Origin: Apis mellifera
Taxonomy: Eukaryota > Arthropoda > Insecta > Hymenoptera > Apidae
Direction of reading: 5' to 3'
NCBI RefSeq assembly: GCF_003254395.2
Contig: NC_037641.1
Span: 5,757,001 to 5,821,000, forward strand
DNA: 64,000 nt
Shown: positions 55,901 through 64,000 of the stretch, piece after piece
Numbering within the stretch: the stretch's first letter is position 1
How the letters are laid out: every line of letters begins with the position of its first letter
The notes under the pieces: model-generated
What the model was told of the DNA's origin: nothing
The model's input: only the letters and a program-made list of their open reading frames with translations
Databases searched by the model: none
Program-made: the position numbers and the translations under genes

Positions 55901-58900
55901 ATAACATTTTATATATTTAATCTATTAATATCAGTTATATTGTTCTATTTTTACTATTATTGCTGTGTATAATCAAGCATTTGTTATTAAATTATTATAA
56001 TTATAATAAGTTACCAATTATATTGTACATGCAATGTACATGTAATTTGGAACAATATAACAAATATTCTTTTAAAAAAAATTCTCTCAGAAATTGTTAA
56101 TGTTTATTTATATATGAATATTTCAATACCGATGCGATATAAAAAATCATCGCAAACGTTTGTTTAAGAGGAAATATACTTGTAAATCAAAGTGTTAACA
56201 TCTTGTATAAACAAAGTAGTTATCGCCTTTGATTGTTCGTTTCGTTTCCGTATTTACTACAGAAGCAAATCGATTGAATCGTAATCGGTAAAAATCACGT
56301 TCGCGAGCGAAAATGACGAGGACACTCGCCAAGTGAAAGAGTTGGATAACTAACGACGGAGATGGAGAATAGAAGGAAGAAGGGATCAAGCGGCGGTGAT
56401 GGTGGCAGAAGCGAGAGAAAGACACGACAGTGCTGAGAAAGAGCGTCTCAGTCGTGGGAGCACGCCTGCCTCCATCGTTTCTTTTTGATCTGCTTCGGTC
56501 TTCGGTACCACCACTGCCTCTTGGCCTCAGTCGAGACTCGGTGAGCTCGAGGTGCTTCTCGTAATGGAGCCCTATCTTGTTTCTCGATTTCTCGATCGTT
56601 CAAATAAGAAACAAGACGATTTGCAATTTTATTTTTCGAAATTTTATCGCGAGTTATTTTGATCTGTAAATCTTTTCCAAGTTTCGTCACACGTTGACAT
56701 TTGTACATATAAATTGCATTCTATGATGAGTTTACAAGAAAGTTTATCATATGTGTAATGGTGTTAATATGGTTAATGAATTTAGGATTGTTGAGAAGTT
56801 TAAAATTTGCTTATCGTCGATCAAAGATATCAATTTACTACAGTATCGCTACAGAGGATGTTATAAAAATATACAAAAGTGTCAAAGTATAAGTGACATC
56901 ATTTCAATTTGAATATTCTTCAAAGAATGAACAAATATGAGGACGAAGGGAACAAAAAGGTGTGCCAACAGTATCAGGTGAATGATTCTTCATCCGGTCC
57001 CATAAAACTCAATCGCATTTCTACTTTTACCGTAATAAAAACCAGCTTAAGATACGTTTTTTTCGAGCGAGATAGCAAGCAGAATTCTCGAGGCGGATGA
57101 AACTTCGTTCGAACGAGGGAAAAAAGGCGCGTGAATCTTGATTCTGGGGCATAGATGATTCCTGTATCACGGGGAAGAAGAAAAGACAATTATCGCGAAA
57201 GCGAGAGGAAAAAACGCGAGAACAAAAGAGAAAGAACCGTCGAAAGTTTTGTTTTTTCGACGAGATGCCGTTGAACAAAGACGACGAGGAGTCGCTGAAG
57301 GCGCATCATTTGCTTCACAGATCATGTCGCGGCAAGGCGCACGGAAATGGAATAGCGAAACAAAGCAATCGTCGCGCGACCATCTCTTTTCCCGCCACCA
57401 GGTACTCGAAAGACCGAGATTCCATCACCTTGGACGAGACCAAGTCCGCCAATAGAAGAATAACCAGGAATGGCACCAGTTCATGGGAATGCAGCGACAG
57501 CGACAGCCTACACTCGTCCGGCAATATCTCGATTTGCACCCCCGCTCGAGTACACGGTGGTACGAGCGCCAAGAAGAAGGTCAATCGAAACCAATACGCG
57601 TCCCCTTGTCTGTCGAAAATTGGCGCGAAGAGCAGCAGGAGGAAGGAGAGCTGGGCGGATACGCTACGGGTCGGCTCGATCGACGACGACCGGATCAAGA
57701 GGATGGAGGAGGGTTGGGATGACAGCAGCGTGATCAAGACACCCAGGGAGCGGAAGTGGAGGAGGATCACGGCGGAGATAGAACAAAGGGTGCCTAGTGG
57801 CAAGTTGGCCGGCGATTTTAGAATTCAGGGGTTGAAAGGAGGTCCGTTGAGGAGTTGGAACAATGGCCCCCAGAAACGAAACCGGAAAACTACCGCGTCA
57901 CAGAGGAAATTGAAGCCGATCGAGGATATCATCGAGTGGGAGGAGATCGTGGAAATAGCCCTGGCTAAGAAGATAGGGCGTGGAAAGAGGAAAAGAAAAT
58001 GCGAGAACGGAGAGGACGTGGTCGACGAAGGTGTGAATCGTCGGCGGATGGAGGGCGAGCCGGCGAATGACACGGGGTTGTGCATGAAACGCCTCGAGGT
58101 GCTTCTGCAGAATAGACTGCCGCCGCAAACGGGTGAGGTATGTCATTATCGACACGCCTCTGGAAACGAGAGTTCGTTAGCCTTTATTTGTAGACGTGTA
58201 TAACGCACGAACGTTTGGGCGAGCCGTATGTGGAAATTAAGGTTTCGACGATAAAAGCGATAAAAGGGATTCGTAGAGCCGATGAATACGGCTATTCATG
58301 ATTGATGAATTGATCGTTTTGTTTGCGGTGTCGTGTTCCGGAGGCGTTTAATTAGGTACCGTTTTTACGATAGATGTTCGAATTGTATTTCATCTTGTAA
58401 ACTCAATCTCTATGCAAATTTGTGCTGGTCGTTTCTTTAATGTTGTCACGTTGCTTTAAATATCTTATATTTTCAAATTGAAAAAATGCATATATATTGC
58501 ATCATGAAGATAATGTATGTACAAATTTTAAACACGTAAAATTTTATACAAATGGAATAATGTTTAATTAAAGGAATTCGGATATTTTCAACTATAATTT
58601 CGCCCATCTCTAGTGGTTACATGTAAACATGTACAAAACTTACAAAATTACACAACGTTAATTGTAATAAACGCTCTTCTCTACACGTATATATATATAT
58701 ATAGCATAATTACCGACAAGGTATAATTGAGCAAATCGTTTAGAAATAGAGGTCGGTTGTTGCGGTATGGAACGTAGTTAAAAGGGCAGCACATTCGTAA
58801 TCGTGTAATTTTCCCATTTAGGAACTCTCCGTGTTTGAAGGCACGCCGTGTTCTGTTTGTCTCGCGAAACAATGCGACCGTTGTATACCACTGTACCCGT

Positions 58901-61900
58901 GGAGCCTGGGGCCTGATTCATGGTAATTTATTACTAGGAAGTCGTCTTACATGGTAGAATAGAGCGAGTCGGTATGCTTTCTAGCAAAACGGCTGACACG
59001 ACGCAAGGAAATCGATATGTGTACTATATGTGTACATTTGCAGTTGCGACTCACCGCGTGATTCACGAAATTAAGGGAACTGTTATCGAAACAAAAAAGT
59101 CTTCCGTATCATGCGAAAATTAACTTCGGTTAGAATTTCGAAATTTATCGAGAAATCGAGTGATTAATTTTAATGCAACGTTTGCATTCTAATAGATTCC
59201 TTTTTTTAGCAGAATTAACAAGCTCTTTGTCGTTCGAGAGGATACAAGAAATTAGAAAATAAATTTTCATTTCTTATATTAATTATTTTTATTCTTTTTA
59301 ATAAATATGGATTTTTATATACAATGATGCAATGTTTCTACTGATGTGTAATAGCGATTACGTTAATTGTAACGTAATTATGCAAAATATCCAATTATGG
59401 ATGAACAAATTTTTGTTTTATAATATATTTTTGAAAGCATACGTCGATTAGGTATACGTCGTATAGATAAAGATATCGTAGAGATATTGATAGTATCCAT
59501 TTAACATTTATAAAATTGAAATTCATCTAGTCGATTAGAATTAGTGTCTATATCAGACTTTTATAAACCTTGAATTTTAAAAGTGTTCTATTTGATTAAG
59601 GTCAGGCACGCAAAGATAGCATGCAAACGATAGTGTATTAGGCGTGCAAAACCGGTATTAATAATGCTGTCATTTTGAAGGATGTTGATAATTTAAATTT
59701 CGTATTTTTTCTTTAAAAATATTATTGTTAAAAATAGTTTATGTCAGTGATTAAGAATACTACAAATTATTTTTATAAATTATTTCCAGTTCGTTAGTAA
59801 AATTTATCTTCATTACGAGGTTAAAAAAAAAGAAAAGGAAAAATTTTAAAAATACGATTATAGAAGGATCATTAACAAAAACTTGAAAAATTATACACGT
59901 TTTCCTAATGAATTATATCATTCGCTATAAATTTTTAAGTACTGTTTTAATCGAGACTATTGATCGAATGAGCAAACACACACGTACTTCACTGCATTGA
60001 TTTATGAATTAAAAGACATACAGGGTGTTAATATATCAGTGGATAGTTTTAGAAAGTCGATTCTGAAGGCCAAAATAAATATAAAAATTGATTAAGTTAT
60101 TTATTAAATTACGTAAGCAATTGAAACTTTTTAATGAAGCAAGATATCACTCTATTCCATCTAATGCAAATTTCAATTACTTATAAGCAATATAGTTTCA
60201 TTAAAAAAAGATGAAGTTGATCTTTATATGTTCTTATATCAAATTGTGCATTTGAAATGAAGTAAGTCCTACATATATACATATTTAAAAAGGAATAATG
60301 TATGTATAGTTGGGAAAACACTTGCATTCGTTTCTCAAGGAACACCCTATACATGCACGTTAGATGAAATCAAATCAGATTTATACATGTTTAGTGAATT
60401 CATAACAAGCTTCTGCCTGGTCATCGAAAATGAATGTAACGCAGCGTGTGGTAACGCTAAGTAACAATAACACAAGTTAATTGCTCCCCAGAATATTTTT
60501 TTATACAGCCATTCAAAATAATATAATTGGTTCTCTGAATTATTTTTCCTTTTATTTGTAAGATAAAAGACTTTTATTCATTTTTAAAATATAAATCTCT
60601 TGTTTTATTTTTAATTAAAAGACACTTGAAGAGAGGAAAAGGAATTTTAAGGTAATCGTAAAATGTTTGAAATATTAAATCAGTAGTAGTATTTTTCCAT
60701 GTAAAATAAGTGATCCATAATGTAGATTATCGATTATAAATATAGATTACATTTAGAAGAAACAGATATTAGTAACATTTTCTTCGACATCGTGTAAATC
60801 GTATTTATATTTGTATGAAGTTGTAGAAAAAATTACAGATTTTTATCAAACGTTTAATCCAAATGATTTTATTATAAATTTTCAAAATATTAAAGATGTA
60901 TATGTTATTACGTTATAATATGTTTAAAGATATATGTATTTTATTATAAAAATTCTACTTCATTCATAAATGATCATGATCTTCCTATTTCTCAATCATA
61001 AAATAAATCACGTTCGATTAGAAAATCAATTTAGGTTGAAATCTTAATTCTTTTCATTATTCTATTTCTCTTCTTTTTTTTTTTTTTTCGATAAATAGGC
61101 ACGATCCGAGGAGCATCTTGCACAAGAACAAGCATGGATGAGTTCTGAGAGAATTTGGTTGTTACATCGGGGTGGTTTCACCCCTGCGACAAAATGTGGT
61201 TCGGCAGATCCAGATACAGGAAAGCTGAGGATTCGTTTGACTACTTCCGGCGAAGAACTTTTGGTGGACGAAGAAGATGTTGAGAAGGTTCTGTTCTTTA
61301 AATTAAATTTATTCAAATTTATCATTTTTTTAAATGTAATATTAGATATGATTGAAAAGTTCTGTGGTTTTCTTTAAAATTATATCGAGATATTATTTAT
61401 TTTTTTCGTTAATTTTCAATTTTACAACCGTAATTTAATAGTCAATTAACGTCAATGAGAAATTATTAGATCGATCACTTGTATTTTAACTTAATTCGGT
61501 TGTTAATTTTTCATTGATTTATAGCAGTATCGATAATGAAAGAAAAAAAAAATGTATTGCTACGATTCGTAGAAACGTGGCATGGTCTAAGTAGGTTAAA
61601 TCAAACCAATCGTTTTTTTTCTTTCTTTTTTTTTTTTACAGGCCAATCCCCCTCAGTTTGACAAGGCCGAGGAACTCTCGCAATTACGTTTTCTCAATGA
61701 ATCTTCTGTTCTCCACACACTGAGGCAACGTTACGCCAGTAATTTAATCCACACTTATGCGGGAGATAGCATGATCATTATCAATCCAGTGGCGCCATTG
61801 GCAATTTACTCAGAAAAGGCAAGTGATATTTACAGGTTCTTTGGTTTTTTTTTTTCATTTTCAAAATTGATGATTTAATTTGAATTATTTAAGGGATGAA

Positions 61901-63852
61901 TTTAGCTCTTGCCTTATTGATTTAATTAGAAATTAAATATAATTAAAATACCTTAATAAAAGGGAAAGAAAGAAAAAGAAAAAGTTAATTTTCTTTTTAA
62001 ATAAGGAAACAAAGACTCATTAATGTTTATAATAATTATTATTATATAATAATTATTAATTATATTTAAAGAAATAAATTTTTTTTTTTAATTTTATTAC
62101 TTAATTTTCTTTCTTCAGGTAGCACATATGTTTAGAGGATGTAAAAATGAGGATATGCCACCGCATATTTATGCAATGGCGCAAGCAGCTTATAGAGGGA
62201 TGTTGGCAACTCGAAGAGATCATTCCTTAGTTTTTCTTGGTCGTAGCGGATCAGGAAAAACGACAAATTTTAAACATGCTCTTCATTATCTTGTATTGGC
62301 TGCAGGTACAGTTAACAAGGTGAGTCAATTCAATGTCGAGTCAATCAATTATCATGAATATCAAGAAATATATATTTTAACAAAAATATGCATCCAATAT
62401 TACTTTCAAAAAAATTGTTTAAAAATTTTGAATTTATAAAGAAATTGAAATTTAAGTTATGTAAGGATTAAAATCTTTTTAATTGTGACAAATTCTAAGA
62501 ATGTTATGCTATATTTTTCAAGATTTTGACTATCGAGAAACTCAACGCCCTATTCACAGTCTTGGAGGCTTTTGGAAATAGTAGAACACATATGAATTCC
62601 AATGCAACGCGATTTACACAATTGTTTAGTTTAGATTTCGACCAATCAGGACAAATAGCATCAGCTTCTTTACAGGTAATATCTATATTACTATTATTTT
62701 GTATTATCCAACTATTAATCATTCTAATATAATATATGTTTTAATCCACATTAATATTTAATATTTTTCTGTCTATTTATGTCAGAAAGAATTCAATATT
62801 ATTTAATTTATTTATTATTGATATTCTTTAGAAAGAAAATTTAAAACTTAACTTATAGAATTTTTTTACTATACCAATACTATGACCAAAAGGAATAATA
62901 TATGTGGATTATTTGAAGACATATTATATATTAATCCATCTAGATAGGTTTTTAATTTATATTTAAAATATCTGAAATATCATTTTAACTGTCTTTTTCT
63001 TCACAAGGTATTGCTTTTGGAAAAATCAAGAATAGGCAGAAGAGCAAATGGAGATCCAACTTTCCATGCGATTTATCGTTTACTGGCAGGCGCAGAGGGT
63101 GCTCTGAGAAAAGAATTGCACCTTACAAATCTAGTCGCAGAGAATAATACTTTCATTACACCTCTGCAAAAACACGAGGATAAGCAGCGTGCTATGGTCG
63201 AGTTTAATCGAATCGTAGCCGCCTTTAGAATTCTTGGAGTGTCCGAGTCAGATGAGAAAGTCATTTGGCTGGTCCTTGCCGGTATATATCACCTGAGTTG
63301 TGCTGGTGCAGTTAAGGCTGGCACTAGTTCGCAAAGTCGATGGCAGTTCGCGAGAGTAGAGTGTGCAGAAAAAGCTGCCAATTTACTAGGCACTACTGTC
63401 GAGGAATTGAGTAGAATAGTATTTTCTTGCAACGGAGGTGGTGCTGGTACACCAAGTACTCCGAGACCTGCTCTACGTACACCGAGTCCTACGGAACAGA
63501 GCAAAGATATCATGGGTTTAGATGCTTTGGAAGGTCTTTTGATTGGACTTTATTCTGAAATATTTCACTGTGTAGCTGCTCTCATCAATAGGTATGTTTT
63601 TTTTCTCGTTAAATATCGATACAACTAAACAAAAGTAAAGATGATGATGTCGCATTTATGCGTTTACAGATCCATATCATCCTCTGTACACACAGTGTCG
63701 TCTTTGTTACTCTGTGACTCGCCAGGTTTTCAAAATCCAGCCTCCTGTGGACAACAAACTGGAGCTTGTTTCGAAGACCTGTGTCATAATTACTTGCAAG
63801 AACGGTTGCAACTGCTGTTTCATCATACGACACTGGTGGCACCAAAGGACAG
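37368..63852 (+). CDS. Myo18: Unconventional myosin-XVIII (Mhcl/MYO18A type), long PDZ isoform, 3' end outside the window
   Basis: Actin-associated myosin that co-assembles with myosin-II and links Golgi or cortex to actin (family knowledge). Exons: 37368-37502, 40264-40956, 41612-42079, 46576-46710, 61099-61287, 61642-61818, 62119-62319, 62523-62675, 63008-63591, 63670-63852; the gene continues. All junctions are in phase. The KE-rich start (MFNFMKKATEKDDKEK, then MSAEELLRLDE) matches human MYO18A. A Ser/Thr- and Pro-rich exon carries a Gln/His run. The PDZ domain lies at about 343-433 (GFSL loop, PGDRLIEVNGINV), then VQPVAELSELSRR as in MYO18A. The motor follows: SSVLHTLRQRY, HTYAGDS, P-loop GRSGSGKT (about 640-647), LEAFGNS, switch I NSNATRF, LDFDQSGQIASASLQ, CDSPGFQNP as switch II. 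The ATP site departs from active myosins, as is usual in this class. The intron after 61818 is GC-AG. The gene also has two candidate internal promoters. Confidence 0.95.
37503..40263 (+). other. Myo18 intron 1
   Basis: The intron runs from GTACGT to TTTTACAG and is AT-rich. A TTCTA/TTCTAT-type simple repeat fills about 38,925-39,010 and an AT run lies near 37,997-38,012. There is no coding signal. Confidence 0.75.
38925..39010. repeat. TTCTAT-type minisatellite-like repeat
   Basis: Repeated ATTCTATTCTAT and TTATTCTATCTTATT units degrade gradually along about 85 bp within Myo18 intron 1. Confidence 0.75.
40870..40935 (+). repeat. Gln-rich tract followed by eleven consecutive His codons in Myo18
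   Basis: CAA/CAG codons encode a Gln-rich tract. From 40900 to 40932 eleven CAT codons encode His11, close to the exon end at 40956. The pure CAT repeat is prone to length change. The tract is in frame with the flanking MYO18-like sequence. Confidence 0.9.
40957..41611 (+). other. Myo18 intron 2
   Basis: This 655-bp AT-rich intron is bounded by CAG|GTTAGT and TTTTGCAG, both in phase 0. Nothing else was seen. Confidence 0.8.
42080..46575 (+). other. Myo18 intron 3
   Basis: This 4.5-kb AT-rich intron contains TTAGG-type arrays at 42515-42528 and 43074-43085. GC-richer islands at about 43,380-43,640 and 45,520-45,780 have no coding homology and are candidate regulatory elements. Confidence 0.7.
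42515..42528 (+). repeat. Interstitial TTAGG telomere-like repeat
   Basis: TTAGGTTAGGTTAG is almost three units of the standard insect telomere repeat. Related copies occur at 43074-43085 and about 47013-47024, and a degenerate GGTTTAGATTAGGTT-like cluster lies at about 54,780-54,975. Confidence 0.6.
50145..50174 (+). promoter_or_regulatory. CRE plus TATA core promoter inside the Myo18 intron
   Basis: A perfect CRE palindrome TGACGTCA (50145-50152) is followed 14 bp later by TATAAATA (50167-50174). A start site near 50,200 is expected. The local sequence is GC-richer than the surrounding intron. A short coding exon with a strong donor follows at 50284-50310. The promoter role is inferred from the motif arrangement. 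Confidence 0.5.
50284..50310 (+). CDS. Candidate mini first exon of a short, PDZ-less Myo18 isoform
   Basis: ATG opens nine codons (MSKPYKGLF) ending in phase 0 at a perfect donor GTAAGT. The next Myo18 acceptor, 61099, is also phase 0 and begins ARSEEHLAQEQ. The spliced product would start directly before the motor domain. A nine-codon upstream frame (50239-50268) precedes it, and the start context is weak. Given its size the exon may be chance; the CRE-TATA promoter just upstream is the main support. Confidence 0.4.
51166..51173 (+). promoter_or_regulatory. Consensus octamer (POU) motif in the Myo18 intron
   Basis: ATGCAAAT is a perfect octamer site inside the 51,130-51,450 GC-richer island. 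One 8-mer is weak evidence alone; the island context raises it slightly. Confidence 0.2.
53271..53303. repeat. Tandem GCATGCGC-type alternating purine-pyrimidine repeat
   Basis: CACGCATGCGCACG occurs twice within 33 bp, separated by TGCA. The stretch is nearly strictly alternating pyrimidine-purine and contains NRF1-like GCATGCGCA cores twice. It is the most GC-rich point of its island. Confidence 0.6.
54343..54361. repeat. Poly-T run
   Basis: A pure T run of about 19 bases lies at the left edge of the 54,380-54,620 island. Confidence 0.85.
56195..57264 (+). promoter_or_regulatory. Probable promoter and 5' UTR of the 57,265 exon
   Basis: GC content climbs from about 56,200 in an otherwise AT-rich intron and stays high to the ATG at 57265. 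Several short ATG frames occur, in other frames. No clear TATA box was seen, so the start site is not placed. Confidence 0.35.
57265..58137 (+). CDS. Alternative 5' coding exon of Myo18 (basic N-terminal extension)
   Basis: An open frame of 291 codons starts MPLNKDDEESLKAHH and ends RLPPQTGE at the donor GAG|GTATGT (58138). It closes in phase 0, matching the phase-0 acceptor at 61099. GC content is far above the intron average and the frame stays open over 870 bp. The protein is very basic, with an NLS-like GRGKRKRK (57976-57999) and Arg/Lys-rich patches, and has no PDZ domain. Joined to the motor it would give a second N-terminus for myosin-XVIII. I do not recognise a domain in it. It could alternatively be a separate small gene, but the strong donor and the lack of a nearby stop in the spliced reading favour an isoform. 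Confidence 0.6.
58138..61098 (+). other. Remainder of the Myo18 intron before the motor exons
   Basis: Mostly AT-rich, with a GC-richer island at about 58,730-59,060 and an AT run near 58,690. A possible small DNA element with terminal inverted repeats lies at 60,019-60,351. There is no coding signal. Confidence 0.6.
60019..60351. mobile_element. Possible short non-autonomous DNA transposon (MITE-like)
   Basis: The left end reads TACAGGGTGTTAA and the right end AAGGAACACCCTATA. The inner GGGTGTT/AACACCC is an exact 7-bp inverted pair about 330 bp apart. TA dinucleotides flank both ends, as for Tc1/mariner-type insertions. CAGGGTG-type termini are common in insect elements. The match is short, no transposase is present, and chance is possible. 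Confidence 0.3.
61819..62118 (+). other. Non-canonical GC-AG intron of Myo18
   Basis: The conserved protein reading YSEK|VAHMF requires splicing after AAG at 61818. The intron starts GCAAGT and ends TTCTTCAG. AAG|GCAAGT is the ideal context for the rare GC donor class. A GT donor 33 bp downstream (AG|GTTCTT) would insert extra residues and break the phase. Confidence 0.8.
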
Positions 63853-64000
63853 GTATATAAAGCCGCAAATTGTAAAAATTGCGAGTAATATTATAAAAAC
63901 TTTATAATTAAAGTTAATTTGTTTTGAAAATGATATTGTAGGATATAATATGATTTTATTTAAATACATAATGAGTAATGCATCCGCTATAATAAATATT

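Larger units (their letters stand above)
46711..61098 (+). other. Myo18 14.4-kb intron with internal alternative first exons
   Basis: The intron runs from ATG|GTGAGT at 46,710 to an acceptor ending ATAG at 61,098; both flanks are phase 0. Islands of higher GC stand out at about 47,380-47,560, 50,040-50,310, 51,130-51,450, 53,060-53,560, 54,380-54,620, 56,195-58,420 and 58,730-59,060. Two of them carry coding first-exon candidates (50284 and 57265). The rest look regulatory; the remaining DNA is AT-rich with simple repeats. Confidence 0.7.

Noticed and set aside
57315..57803. Minus-strand frame of 162 codons opposite the alternative Myo18 exon
   Set aside because: Shadow of the plus-strand 291-codon frame, which has a matching in-phase donor.

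Overview
The window looks like nuclear DNA of a corbiculate bee, most likely an Apis species. It is very AT-rich and intron-rich, with sharp GC-richer islands, many AT and GAA microsatellites, scattered TTAGG-type telomere-like repeats, and proteins that align throughout with animal families. The species call is an inference. No bacterial, viral or CRISPR feature was seen. All comparisons with human proteins are from memory; no search was run.

Layout. Positions 1-13,600 carry no gene I can defend. They hold AT-rich DNA broken by GC-richer islands (about 470-800, 4,960-5,480, 8,590-8,860, 9,590-10,000, 11,460-12,110, 12,540-12,960) that look like promoters, enhancers or non-coding transcripts. 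The region probably belongs to the large 5' intron or upstream region of Kibra. Kibra (+, 14,264-21,096) follows; the first exon seen replaces the WW-domain exons with a Q/Y-rich leader. Next is a KIAA1549-family single-pass membrane protein (+, 23,920-32,380, ten exons). A mitochondrial HemK/PrmC-type release-factor glutamine methyltransferase (-, 35,140-33,502, five exons) is convergent with it. Myosin-XVIII (Myo18/Mhcl, + from 37,368) runs to the end of the window and is cut off inside the motor domain. HEMK1 and Myo18 are divergent and probably share the promoter region 35,141-35,750.

The Myo18 gene is the largest and most elaborate unit. Its long form has a KE-rich exon, a Ser-rich exon with a Gln/His run, a PDZ exon and a linker exon. 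A 14.4-kb intron (46,711-61,098) follows, then the motor exons. Inside that intron lie two independent candidate alternative first exons that both end in phase 0 and fit the phase-0 acceptor at 61,099: a tiny one (50,284-50,310) behind a CRE plus TATA promoter, and a 291-codon basic one (57,265-58,137). Either would give a myosin without the PDZ domain. One motor intron uses a GC-AG splice pair.

Functionally the genes are unrelated neighbours. Kibra is a Hippo-pathway and cortical-polarity scaffold. HEMK1 modifies mitochondrial release factors. Myo18 is a catalytically weak or inactive myosin that works with actin and myosin-II. The KIAA1549 protein has no firmly known function. The least explained element is the 12,546-12,741 segment, which can fold into a closed four-way junction and lies between a minus-strand TATA-like box and a minus-strand T-run.
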